A stretch of 12,549 nt of DNA from an uncultured Collinsella sp. (GTDB lineage: Bacteria; Actinomycetota; Coriobacteriia; Coriobacteriales; Coriobacteriaceae): contig URRN01000045.1 of assembly GCA_900550185.1 (NCBI GenBank), forward strand, positions 1-12,549, in the 5' to 3' direction. Positions within the stretch are counted from its first letter, which is position 1; each line of letters starts with the position of its first letter. The position numbers and the translations under genes were made by a program. The notes below the pieces were generated by a model that was not told where the DNA came from, ran no database searches, and saw only the letters and a list, made by a program, of their open reading frames with translations. Below, one piece after another: positions 1 through 7,883 of this stretch.

Positions 1-1496
1 ACGTCGTAGGGCAGCTTGGCCCAGTCGGCGGTCATCGCATCGCTGGACTCGACGGCACGCAGGATGATCGGGCGCTGGTAGGTGCGCTCGTCACCCATAA
101 CGCCGACGGACTTGATGTCGGGCAGGACCGCAAAGTACTGCCAGCAGCTGTGCTCGGAGTTGCGCTCACCGGTCTGCTCAAACAGGCGCTGGTTGTAGGC
201 GTCGAGCTCCTCGCGCACGATAGCGTCGGCGTTCTTGAGGATCTCGAGCTTCTCCTTGTCGACCGCGCCGATGATGCGGATGGCCAGACCCGGACCCGGG
301 AAAGGCTGGCGGAACACGATGTGACCCGGCAGTCCGAGCGCCAGACCAAGCGCGCGGACCTCGTCCTTAAAGAAGTGGTCGAGCGGTTCAATGAGGTCGA
401 AGTGCACGCCCTCGGGGAACGGGATCAGGTTGTGATGGCTCTTGATGGTGGCCGTCTTGCCGCCAGTCTTGCGAGCGCCGGACTCGATGATGTCGGGGTA
501 GATGGTGCCCTGAGCCAGGTACTTGACCGGCTTGCCATCGGTCTCGAGCTGCTGCGCCACGGCGAAGAACTCTTTCCAGAACTGCGTACCGATGATACGG
601 CGCTTCTCCTCGGGCTCGGTCACGCCGGCCAGAAGCTCGGCATAACGGTCCTCGGCGTGAACGTGAATAAAGTCGACGTCAAACTGCTTGGTGAAGACCT
701 CCTCCACCTGCTCGGGCTCGCCCTTGCGCAGCAGGCCGTGGTTGATGAACACGCAGGTCATCTGCTTGCCCACGGCGCGGGCGCCCAGCGCAGCCACGAC
801 GGAGGAGTCGACGCCGCCGGACAGGGCCAGAATCACGCGGTCGTCGCCGACCTTCTCGCGGAACTCGGCCGTCATGGTCTCGACCAGGTTGTCCATGCTC
901 CAGTTGGGCTCCAGGCCGCAGATCTCAAACAAGAAGTTGCTCAGCAGCTGCTGACCGTACTCGGAGTGCTTGACCTCGGGGTGGAACTGCGTGGTGAAAA
1001 TCTTGCGCTCAACGCACTCCATGGCAGCAACCGGGCACACGTCGGTGCTGGCGGTAACGGTAAAGCCCTCGGGCACCTCGGACACGGCGTCGCGGTGGCT
1101 CATCCACACGGTCTGCTCCATGGGCGTGGAGTTAAAGAGCTTGGCGCCGGCAGTGCGCGTAATAGTGGCGCGGCCGTACTCGCCCACCTCGGAGTGACCG
1201 ACCTTGCCGCCGAGCGTCACGGCCGTGATCTGATGGCCGTAGCAAAAGCCCAGGACGGGAAGGCCCAGGTCAAAGATGGCGGGATCGATGGACGGAGCGT
1301 CCTCGGCGTACACAGAAGCCGGGCCGCCGGAAAGGATGAGCGCAGAGGCGTTCATCTCGCGAATCTCATCGGCCGAGATGTCGCAGGGAACGATCTCGGA
1401 ATACACGTTGAGGTCGCGGACGCGACGGGCAATGAGCTGACCGTACTGCGCACCAAAGTCGAGTACGAGGACCTTTGCGGAAGCCTTTTGATCCAT
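1..1496 (-). CDS. guaA: GMP synthase (glutamine-hydrolysing), 3' end missing
   Basis: This gene encodes the last step of GMP synthesis: XMP is aminated to GMP using ATP and ammonia released from glutamine, in the cytoplasm. I read 498 complete codons plus a partial one, so roughly the last 20-30 residues (the end of the GMP-synthase dimerisation domain) lie beyond the left edge. The N-terminal class I glutamine amidotransferase domain (about residues 8-190) has the nucleophile Cys85 in GFCYGHQ and the His172/Glu174 pair in FHPEV. The ATP-pyrophosphatase domain begins with the P-loop ALSGGVDSS near residues 224-232. The dimerisation domain carries RQPFPGPGLAIRI near 396-408. The start is the ATG at 1496-1494, preceded on the minus strand by a purine-rich GAGGGGG ribosome-binding site. 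It is divergent from the asparaginase gene. The family assignment is very secure. Confidence 0.97.
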   Translation of the reverse strand, partial: MDQKASAKVLVLDFGAQYGQLIARRVRDLNVYSEIVPCDISADEIREMNASALILSGGPASVYAEDAPSIDPAIFDLGLPVLGFCYGHQITAVTLGGKVGHSEVGEYGRATITRTAGAKLFNSTPMEQTVWMSHRDAVSEVPEGFTVTASTDVCPVAAMECVERKIFTTQFHPEVKHSEYGQQLLSNFLFEICGLEPNWSMDNLVETMTAEFREKVGDDRVILALSGGVDSSVVAALGARAVGKQMTCVFINHGLLRKGEPEQVEEVFTKQFDVDFIHVHAEDRYAELLAGVTEPEEKRRIIGTQFWKEFFAVAQQLETDGKPVKYLAQGTIYPDIIESGARKTGGKTATIKSHHNLIPFPEGVHFDLIEPLDHFFKDEVRALGLALGLPGHIVFRQPFPGPGLAIRIIGAVDKEKLEILKNADAIVREELDAYNQRLFEQTGERNSEHSCWQYFAVLPDIKSVGVMGDERTYQRPIILRAVESSDAMTADWAKLPYD

Positions 1497-1764
1497 GGTT
1501 TCCCCCTCTTGTTGGCGGGGAGCCGGTGCCCACCCGCGCGAATAAACGAAAATAGCTTTCATAGTGTACACGTTATATGGGGTTTCTCGTCCCTCGCAGC
1601 CATCAGCGCACGGCAAACGCACGACCTGGGCCCCTATTTGACGGTAATTGAAGTGTTACCAAACGTTACAGATGATGTAATACGTTTGAACATTCGTCGC
1701 CCTGTGCCACAATACTGCCGAACGACTCCGCCTCTGCGGCGGCAAATACGATAGGAATACCAGC
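1497..1764. promoter_or_regulatory. Shared upstream region of guaA and asparaginase
   Basis: This 268-bp gap separates two divergent genes, so it should hold both promoters. A possible plus-strand promoter for the asparaginase is TTGAAC (1686-1691), 16 bp, then CACAAT (1708-1713), each matching four of six consensus bases. Just upstream is an imperfect inverted repeat, AAACGTTAC (1661-1669) against GTAATACGTTT (1677-1687), which overlaps the -35 box and could be an operator. No convincing minus-strand promoter for guaA stands out. I looked for a purine riboswitch ahead of guaA and saw none. The promoter call is weak and based only on consensus matching. Confidence 0.35.
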
Positions 1765-2778
1765 ATGAAGCGCATCCTTCTCATCGCCACGGGCGGCACC
1801 ATCGCATCGACCGAGGACGGCAACGGCCTCTCCCCCGCCCTGACCGGTGAGGAGCTTGCCCAGAGCGTCCCCGAGATCTCGGGCCTCTGCGAGCTCGACG
1901 TCGTGCAGCCCATGAACATCGACAGCACCAATATGCGCCCCAGTGACTGGATGCGTATCCGCGACGTCATCGTCGAGGGTTATGCCGACCACGACGGTTT
2001 CGTGATTCTGCACGGCACCGACACCATGAGCTACACCGCGGCGGCGCTTTCCTATCTGATTCAGGACAGCCCCAAGCCTATCGTACTCACCGGCTCGCAA
2101 AAGCCCATGGGCAATCCCTTTACCGACGCCAAGCTCAACCTGTACCAGAGCCTGCTCTATGCGCTCGACGAACACTCGCACGACGTCTCGATCGTGTTTG
2201 GCGGCGTCGCCATTGCCGGCACGCGTGCCCGCAAGCAGCGCACCATGAGCTTTAACGCGTTCATTAGCGTCAACTATCCGCCCATTGCCTATATCCGCAA
2301 CGACCGCATCGTTCGCAACGGACTCCACGGCACTCACCAGGACGAGAACCCGGTTCGTTTCTACGACAGCATCGACCCGCGCGTATTTGTCCTTAAGCTG
2401 ACACCCGGCGTGAACCCGGGTATCCTGGACGCTCTTGCCGATAGCTACGACGCTGTGATTCTGGAGACCTTTGGCATTGGCGGTATCCCCGAGTTTGGTG
2501 AGTCGGGCGAGTCGTTCCAAGAGGCAATTTTCCGCTGGGTCGATTCGGGTCGCACTGTCGTTATGACCACGCAGGTCCCCGAAGAGGGCCTTGACCTGGG
2601 TGTTTATGAGGTCGGCCGTGCCTACGCCGATCATCCGGGCATTTTGCGCGGCGACGACATGACCACCGAGACGCTCGTGGCCAAAACCATGTGGGCACTC
2701 GGCCAGTCACGTGATGCGGCCGAGATTCAGCGCCTGTTCTACAGCCAAGTCAACCACGACCGCATCCCGATGGCGTAA
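1765..2778 (+). CDS. ansA: L-asparaginase, cytoplasmic type I-like
   Basis: The protein should hydrolyse L-asparagine to L-aspartate and ammonia. It is 337 residues, close to the usual length of type I asparaginases, and has no signal peptide, which argues for a cytoplasmic enzyme rather than the periplasmic type II. Both family signatures are present: TGGTIAS at residues 9-15, with nucleophile Thr12, and HGTDTM at 83-88, with Thr85/Asp86. Lys157 in GTRARKQ aligns with the catalytic lysine of the second triad. The ATG at 1765 is preceded by AGGA at 1753-1756 and by the divergent guaA region. No obvious U-tailed terminator follows; only a weak TAAGGC/GCCTTA hairpin (about 2783-2811) lies downstream, then the repeat-like element. 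Substrate choice between asparagine and glutamine cannot be read from sequence, but the family is secure. Confidence 0.95.
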   Translation: MKRILLIATGGTIASTEDGNGLSPALTGEELAQSVPEISGLCELDVVQPMNIDSTNMRPSDWMRIRDVIVEGYADHDGFVILHGTDTMSYTAAALSYLIQDSPKPIVLTGSQKPMGNPFTDAKLNLYQSLLYALDEHSHDVSIVFGGVAIAGTRARKQRTMSFNAFISVNYPPIAYIRNDRIVRNGLHGTHQDENPVRFYDSIDPRVFVLKLTPGVNPGILDALADSYDAVILETFGIGGIPEFGESGESFQEAIFRWVDSGRTVVMTTQVPEEGLDLGVYEVGRAYADHPGILRGDDMTTETLVAKTMWALGQSRDAAEIQRLFYSQVNHDRIPMA

Positions 2779-2820
2779 TCCCTAAGGCAGCTCCACTTAT
2801 CGCAGCCTTAAACGACAGGT

Positions 2821-3064
2821 GGTCCCCCTCGGGCCGTGCAAAAATCGGAGTATTCTGCAATTTCTCCTCCGGAGGCATAGAATCGGCCGATTATTAGACG
2901 AACTTTTAGGACGAAGGGGCCGTCTAGTAAATATTTATTCCTCATTTTTATTTAGAGTGTGGATTATCTACTGTCAAAAAGGCAAAGCCAGCCGCTCGAG
3001 CTACCATCTACGGCCGAACTGGTGCTGAATACTCGCGATTTTGCACATCGCAACCAGGGGGACC
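2821..3064. repeat. MITE-like noncoding element with terminal inverted repeats
   Basis: This AT-rich block sits in the 321-bp gap between asparaginase and the XRE gene and ends in inverted repeats. The outer 9 bp are perfect: GGTCCCCCT (2821-2829) against AGGGGGACC (3056-3064). After unequal spacers of 6 and 9 bp the similarity resumes: GTGCAAAAATCGGAG plus TATTCTGCA (2836-2859) is matched on the other strand by GTGCAAAATCGCGAG plus TATTCAGCA (3046-3023). The interior holds two perfect palindromes, CCTCCGGAGG (2866-2875) and AATCGGCCGATT (2881-2892), and a TAGACG/CGTCTA pair (about 2895-2926). No transposase and no clear target-site duplication are visible. A 69-codon open frame (2819-3028) crosses it but has no ribosome-binding site. 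The inverted repeats are observed directly; mobility is inferred. Confidence 0.6.
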
Positions 3065-3099
3065 CGCCCAAAGAGCGTCAAATACAGCGGGGGAACGCC

Positions 3100-3318
3100 C
3101 TATTCGATCCCCTCGAGAAGCTCTGACACCGTCATGCCGAGTGCGGGCGCGATCTTAAATAGAACCTTGAGCGTGAAATTTGCCGTCCCATCTTCGATTC
3201 GGTCGAGGTAGGGTCGGCTGATTCCTGTCGCCACACAAAAATCAACCTTGGAGATACCAAGGTCCCTGCGTGTCTCTTCGACCCGCCTGCCAAGAATCTG
3301 TTTCGCACGTTCGTCCAT
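3100..3318 (-). CDS. XRE-family HTH transcriptional regulator
   Basis: This is a 72-residue single-domain DNA-binding protein of the Cro/C1 (XRE, HTH_3) type. The five-helix fold fills nearly the whole protein (about residues 7-66): helix 2 near 24-31, the turn at TGIS (31-34) and recognition helix 3 near SRPYLDRIEDG (34-44). No effector, peptidase or toxin domain is attached. The only plausible start in frame is the ATG at 3318, yet it lacks a recognisable Shine-Dalgarno sequence, and an in-frame TAA lies a short way upstream within the palindrome. The gene is divergent from the 129-residue protein, and a perfect 26-bp palindrome begins 28 bp upstream of its start, so autorepression is likely. 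Proteins of this size are common as antitoxins or as phage- or plasmid-type repressors; the sequence does not decide which. Confidence 0.85.
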   Translation of the reverse strand: MDERAKQILGRRVEETRRDLGISKVDFCVATGISRPYLDRIEDGTANFTLKVLFKIAPALGMTVSELLEGIE

Positions 3319-3346
3319 GCAGCCGAGTTTGAAATGGAGCTGAACA

Positions 3347-3372
3347 AAAACGTAAACTATAGTTTACGTTTT
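3347..3372. promoter_or_regulatory. Perfect 26-bp palindromic operator candidate
   Basis: The half-site AAAACGTAAACTA is followed immediately by its exact reverse complement, with the centre between 3359 and 3360. The palindrome lies between two divergent genes, 28 bp from the XRE start and 22 bp from the start of the 129-residue protein. Because the centre is CTATAG, it gives a -10-like TATAGT on each strand (3358-3363 on plus; 3361-3356 on minus). On the plus strand, TTGAAA (3329-3334), 18 bp, then TAAACT (3353-3358) is another possible promoter. A dimeric XRE repressor bound here would block both promoters. The symmetry is seen directly; the binding protein is inferred from position. Confidence 0.8.
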
Positions 3373-3394
3373 GCCGAATACACAGGAGTTTTCT

Positions 3395-3784
3395 ATGTCG
3401 GGTTCTTCGGTCCGCATGTACCGAGCCACGCTTCGCACAAACAGCGCACCGCCCAAGCTCGTCGTCGTTGAAGCCGAATGCCTTTCGCCCGATGAGCGCA
3501 CAGCATTTGCATTACTATCAAGTCGCGTCGCCGCCGTTCTGGTCCCTTGCCCGGCGCAAGGCGAACTTGCCATCCAATGCCAAGCGCACAGCTGCTCGCT
3601 CAATCAGGCTGCCGTAATCGCAACCAGCCAACGCGGCCTGCCGCTCCTTTTAGAAGCCGGTATCGCACTCGCCCTCCGCGGCTCCGGATACGAAAACGAG
3701 GCCGCCGCCGATATGGTCTTTAAACCACGATCGAGCGGCGGCCTCGCAGCAGCCATTGAATATGCGTGCAGGCTCGTTGCCTAA
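3395..3784 (+). CDS. Uncharacterised 129-residue protein, divergent partner of XRE regulator
   Basis: I do not recognise this protein. The ATG at 3395 is chosen because AGGAG (3384-3388) sits six bases upstream; the frame could open at a TTG at 3371, but that would fall inside the palindrome. It has no signal peptide and no clear membrane segment. Alternating hydrophobic stretches (KLVVVEAE near 21-28, VAAVLVPCP near 45-53, AAVIATSQ near 72-79) and Ala-rich amphipathic segments (LLLEAGIALAL, AAAIEYACRLV) look like a small cytoplasmic alpha/beta fold. There are three cysteines in the middle (CPAQG, CQAH, SCSL), but their spacing is not a known metal site. It shares its promoter region with the XRE regulator, so it is the probable regulated target. 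It ends 9 bp from the convergent DUF1648 gene. Toxin, sensor and enzyme are all possible roles. Confidence 0.75.
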   Translation: MSGSSVRMYRATLRTNSAPPKLVVVEAECLSPDERTAFALLSSRVAAVLVPCPAQGELAIQCQAHSCSLNQAAVIATSQRGLPLLLEAGIALALRGSGYENEAAADMVFKPRSSGGLAAAIEYACRLVA

Positions 3785-3793
3785 AAGGACAAG

Positions 3794-4177
3794 CTAGAAA
3801 CCAAAGCCAAAGCCTGTTCCGGTAATAGCCGAGTACATAAAGTAGACGTTGATTACGTTGAGGAACACACCCGTGATGCAGCCGTTTCGCAGGTAGCGCT
3901 CGCACACGATGCGCGCCATGGCGGCGGAGTCATCATTGTTTTTAGCCTGACGTCCTGCCGTAAAGTACGTCGCCACGCTCAGCAGCAGGTTGAGCACCGG
4001 CAGTGCCAGCAGCTCGTAGCTCTTGCCCCAGCGCGTCACCTCACCGGCCGCGTTAAACTTCGTTGCCACCTCGGGACCAATGTTGGGGATAACACACGCT
4101 GCGACCACCAGCGGAATCACCGCAAGCACGAGCAGCACAATACCCATATAGCCGGCTTTTTTGCCATATTTAAACAT
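3794..4177 (-). CDS. DUF1648 domain membrane protein (SdpI-related)
   Basis: This is a 127-residue integral membrane protein with three predicted helices, at about residues 11-31, 55-72 and 101-118. The stretch after helix 1 (PNIGPEVATKFNAAGEVTRWGKS, residues 31-53) matches the DUF1648 pattern of a conserved proline, an N-A-x-G-E-V segment and a W-G-K motif. DUF1648 is found in SdpI-type immunity and signalling proteins, but this protein is too short for full SdpI and lacks its further helices, so immunity is not implied. The ATG at 4177 follows AAGGA, which overlaps the stop codon of ychF; only 11 bp separate the genes, so translation is probably coupled. The C-terminus is an odd GTGFGFGF tail written as tandem GGCTTT repeats. 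Function is unknown. Confidence 0.8.
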   Translation of the reverse strand: MFKYGKKAGYMGIVLLVLAVIPLVVAACVIPNIGPEVATKFNAAGEVTRWGKSYELLALPVLNLLLSVATYFTAGRQAKNNDDSAAMARIVCERYLRNGCITGVFLNVINVYFMYSAITGTGFGFGF

Positions 4178-4188
4178 ATGCGTCGTCC

Positions 4189-5265
<1,077 letters not shown>

Positions 5266-5308
5266 GACAGCTCCTTTTGATACAGGTACTTCAAACTGCA
5301 TAAGTATA

Positions 5309-5352
5309 GCGCCGCCGCAGCATCCAGGCGAACCCGGACGCCACGGCGGCGC
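5309..5352. terminator. GC-rich hairpin between the iron-sulfur gene and ychF
   Basis: A 9-bp perfect stem, GCGCCGCCG (5309-5317) with CGGCGGCGC (5344-5352), encloses a second stem, GGCG/CGCC (5327-5330 with 5339-5342), leaving an uneven internal loop. It lies 27 bp downstream of the iron-sulfur gene stop on the minus strand. The transcript then reads TATACTTA, which is not a real U-tract, so it is at best a weak or Rho-assisted terminator. It directly abuts the -10-like TATACT of ychF, so it could instead affect that promoter. Confidence 0.45.
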
Positions 5353-5379
5353 AAATGAAGCAGAGATAGGGGTCGCTGA

Positions 5380-6633
5380 CTAGCCTGCGAGCTTTTCCAC
5401 CTGATCGAGCATCTTATCGAGCTTGGCCTTTGCCTCGGCCTTGACCTTCTGGGCTTCTTCGTGAGCCTTCGCCTTCTGGGCGGCCTTTTCCTCGGCTTCG
5501 GGATCGACGACGACCAGATTGGACGCGTCATGCTTAACTAACTTGAGCGCATGCTCGGGGCACACCTTGACGCAGGCACCGCAGCCCAAACAATACGTGG
5601 ACTCCAACGCAAAGCGGCCGCTTCCCACCAAATCGCAGGCGAACGTGGGACATACATTGACACACTCGCCACACGACGTGCACTTGTCAAAATCACACTC
5701 AGGCGTGCTCACCTGCATGTTCTGGGCAAGCTCGGGGTGGTTTTGCAGCGTCGAGAGCACCAGCTGCCGCCCGTGCGTGAGCGAACGGCGACGTTTGGTC
5801 GTCGTGGTGCCGCACATGGTGTTGAGCGTACGCTCGAGCTGCGTGATCTGATGGCGATGGGCTTTGAGCTTCTGCGTCACCGAGGCCAGTGCCGCCGTTG
5901 CCGGATTGAGCTTTGTCACGGTAAGGCCCGTGGTGCGGGCGAACTTTTCCATGTACTCCTTGCGCTCGTACTCGCGGCGCTTATGGCACTTGAGGCTCTT
6001 GGGATCGACCTCCAGACCCATGCCCGTACCGGCCCACTCCTCGGCGGTAGCAATGGCCTCGCCCAGGATGTCCTCGCCACCGGTGTTACGGCACTTATCG
6101 CACACGCCCAGCGGCAGGTACACGCTCACGTTGGGATAATCGGCCAGCACCGAGAACCAGGTCTCGGCCGTAATATCGCCCACACAGGCGACAACAACCT
6201 CGTTCTCGCGCGGCATGCGCTTAAGGGCACGCGTGCAGGTAACGTAGGCGGTCTCGTGGCTCGTAGCCGCCGAGACAATGTCGTCGTAGACGTTTTTGGG
6301 TGCAAGGCGCGGAGAGATGATCGCCTCCGTCGGGCAAGCAGCGGCGCACAGACCGCACTTACGGCAACTGTCGAGAATCTCGATAGCATCTTCCTCGATC
6401 TCAATGGCATTCACCGGGCACACGTCCATGCACGCGGTACAGCCGCTCTTCTCGTTCTTGCAAGCCAGGCACGGTATGGTGTTACCGCGCGGGCGCTCCT
6501 TGTAGTCAGCAGGATTCCACTGCGGAGCCGACGGATCGAGCGCGTCGGTCACACCGCCAAGCGGGTCTTTAAAAAAATCCAAGCCCTTGCTGATTTCGAT
6601 GATGTCATCAAACAGATCGTGTTCCTGCGCCAT
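5380..6633 (-). CDS. Polyferredoxin-like 4Fe-4S protein with central Cys domain
   Basis: This soluble 417-residue protein probably carries four [4Fe-4S] clusters and acts in cytoplasmic electron transfer. The N-terminal pair is C55-x2-C58-x6-C65-x2-C68-x3-C72 and C90-x2-C93-x2-C96-x3-C100; the first has an expanded spacing. The C-terminal pair is canonical: C318-x2-C321-x2-C324-x3-C328 and C348-x2-C351-x2-C354-x3-C358. Between them is a region I do not recognise (about 125-300), with C133, C150, C178-x2-C181 (VCDKC) and C216 and alpha/beta-like hydrophobic strands. A Lys/Ala/Glu-rich probable coiled coil closes the protein (378-417). There is no signal peptide and no transmembrane segment. 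The start is the ATG at 6633, six bases after GGGAGGGG; an ATG ten codons upstream has a poorer context. No hydrogenase or reductase partner lies beside it, so its electron partner is unknown. Confidence 0.85.
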   Translation of the reverse strand: MAQEHDLFDDIIEISKGLDFFKDPLGGVTDALDPSAPQWNPADYKERPRGNTIPCLACKNEKSGCTACMDVCPVNAIEIEEDAIEILDSCRKCGLCAAACPTEAIISPRLAPKNVYDDIVSAATSHETAYVTCTRALKRMPRENEVVVACVGDITAETWFSVLADYPNVSVYLPLGVCDKCRNTGGEDILGEAIATAEEWAGTGMGLEVDPKSLKCHKRREYERKEYMEKFARTTGLTVTKLNPATAALASVTQKLKAHRHQITQLERTLNTMCGTTTTKRRRSLTHGRQLVLSTLQNHPELAQNMQVSTPECDFDKCTSCGECVNVCPTFACDLVGSGRFALESTYCLGCGACVKVCPEHALKLVKHDASNLVVVDPEAEEKAAQKAKAHEEAQKVKAEAKAKLDKMLDQVEKLAG

Positions 6634-6673
6634 GCGCGGCCCCTCCCTGAGCAGTGCAAACAAGCAAGAGATA

Positions 6674-6704
6674 ATGATACGCTATCGGCCCGTGCCTCGG
6701 GCAA
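6674..6704 (-). promoter_or_regulatory. Possible promoter of the iron-sulfur gene
   Basis: On the minus strand TTGCCC (6704-6699) is followed, after a long 19-bp spacer, by TATCAT (6679-6674), about 40 bp upstream of the ATG at 6633. The spacer contains a small GCCCG/CGGGC hairpin (6688-6702). This is weak evidence based on consensus only; the 151-bp gap shows no better candidate. Confidence 0.25.
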
Positions 6705-6784
6705 ATTACACGCGGAGCACCTTTGCGGCAAATAGCCTATGGCCTATCGCCGCCCCGATTGCACAAGGTCGATCAAGCGCCAAA

Positions 6785-7852
6785 CTATGCCTCGCGCATG
6801 AGCTCGACGAGCTTTTGCTTGGTCACCTTGGCCTGCTCGTTGGCCATATTGCGTTCGTTTCTAAAGGCCGCATCCGCAACGCTCATCAGGTCGGCATCGG
6901 AAATCTCGCCAAGGCCCAGCTCCTCGAGCGTCGTCGGCAGACCAACGCGCTGACAAAACTCGAGCACCTGTTCAAGCTCGGGCGCACGCTCCAGACGAAG
7001 CTGGACCACCAGACCAAACGCTACGGCCTCGCCGTGCATAGCCTTGCACTCGGGCAAAATCGTCAGGCCGTTGGCGATGGCATGCGCCAACGCCAAGCCG
7101 CCGCTCTCAAAGCCGACGCCCGAGAGCAGAATATTGCACTCGATCAGGCGCTCAACCGCCGGCGATATACGGCCCTTTTTGAGATCGCGCTTGGCAGCGA
7201 CGCCGCACTCCATGAGCGTGTCATAGCAGGCACGAGCCGTAACCAAGGCCAAGTGTCCCGGCGCGCCACCGTGTTCGTTCGCACCTCTCGCCGCGGCGCA
7301 TGAACGCGCCTCGAAGTACGTTGCCAGTGCGTCGCCCATACCAGCGACCGTCATACGCAGTGGGGCCGCCGCGACCACGTTGGTATCGACCACGACCAGG
7401 TCTGGATTCTTCTCGAGCATCAGGTAGCGGTCGAACGACCCATCCTCGTGATACAGCACCGAAATCGCGCTGCACGGACCGTCCATCGAAGCCGCCGTGG
7501 GGCATACGCACAACGGCAACTCGGCATAAAACGCTACTGCCTTGGCGATATCGAGCATCTTGCCGCCGCCAATGCCCACCACCATGTCGCAATACTCGGC
7601 CCGGGCTTCCTTGGCCATTTCGACAACGGCATCTTCCGTACACGGACCGTTGTAAATCTTAAAGAACGGCTCGCTTAGATCTTCATCCAGAAATCCATCG
7701 ACGATCTGCCTGCACAGCCGATCCTCGGTGCCCTGGTCAAACAAGACATAGGCAGCGCAGCCCAACCATGACAAATACCTGCCCTGACGCGAAAGTTCGC
7801 CCGGCCCCTGAACATACCGGCCGGGACCGCCGTAAACCATAGGAAGCGCCAT
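6785..7852 (-). CDS. Glycerol dehydrogenase family protein (GldA-like), second copy
   Basis: This 355-residue protein belongs to the iron/zinc polyol dehydrogenase family typified by GldA, which interconverts glycerol and dihydroxyacetone, or related diols and ketones, with NAD(H). The nucleotide-binding motif GIGGGK is at residues 93-98, followed by the family segment PTAASMDGPCSAISVLY (118-134). Probable metal ligands are Asp174 (GMGDALATYFEA), His257 (ALAHAIANGL) and His273 (AMHGEAVAFG), so it looks catalytically intact. The start is the ATG at 7852, with a moderate GAAGGGCGG upstream. It is a diverged paralogue of the gene at 8000-9100, from which it is separated by a strong terminator and a 63-bp compound inverted repeat, so it probably has its own promoter or depends on read-through. 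Its substrate cannot be assigned; a different polyol from its neighbour's is plausible. Confidence 0.9.
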   Translation of the reverse strand: MALPMVYGGPGRYVQGPGELSRQGRYLSWLGCAAYVLFDQGTEDRLCRQIVDGFLDEDLSEPFFKIYNGPCTEDAVVEMAKEARAEYCDMVVGIGGGKMLDIAKAVAFYAELPLCVCPTAASMDGPCSAISVLYHEDGSFDRYLMLEKNPDLVVVDTNVVAAAPLRMTVAGMGDALATYFEARSCAAARGANEHGGAPGHLALVTARACYDTLMECGVAAKRDLKKGRISPAVERLIECNILLSGVGFESGGLALAHAIANGLTILPECKAMHGEAVAFGLVVQLRLERAPELEQVLEFCQRVGLPTTLEELGLGEISDADLMSVADAAFRNERNMANEQAKVTKQKLVELMREA

Positions 7853-7883
7853 ACGAGAATCCGCCCTTCATCAAACAACGATT

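Noticed and set aside
150..1754. 534-codon plus-strand open frame opposite guaA
   Set aside because: It is the antisense shadow of a clear GMP synthase; high GC keeps the opposite strand free of stops, and the translation is low-complexity His/Leu/Val/Gly.
1497..1764. Purine riboswitch ahead of guaA
   Set aside because: I looked for the conserved loop and junction sequences on the minus strand and did not find them.
2819..3028. 69-codon frame inside the repeat-like element
   Set aside because: No Shine-Dalgarno, and it runs through inverted repeats and palindromes; better explained as noncoding repeat sequence.
3100..3784. Calling the XRE pair a toxin-antitoxin system
   Set aside because: The partner has no toxin motif, and the genes are divergent rather than in the usual overlapping operon; left as a regulatory module of unknown output.
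3797..3815. Short tandem CCAAAG repeat at the end of the DUF1648 gene
   Set aside because: Only two full units; noted as the source of the GFGFGF tail but too short to treat as a phase-variable repeat.
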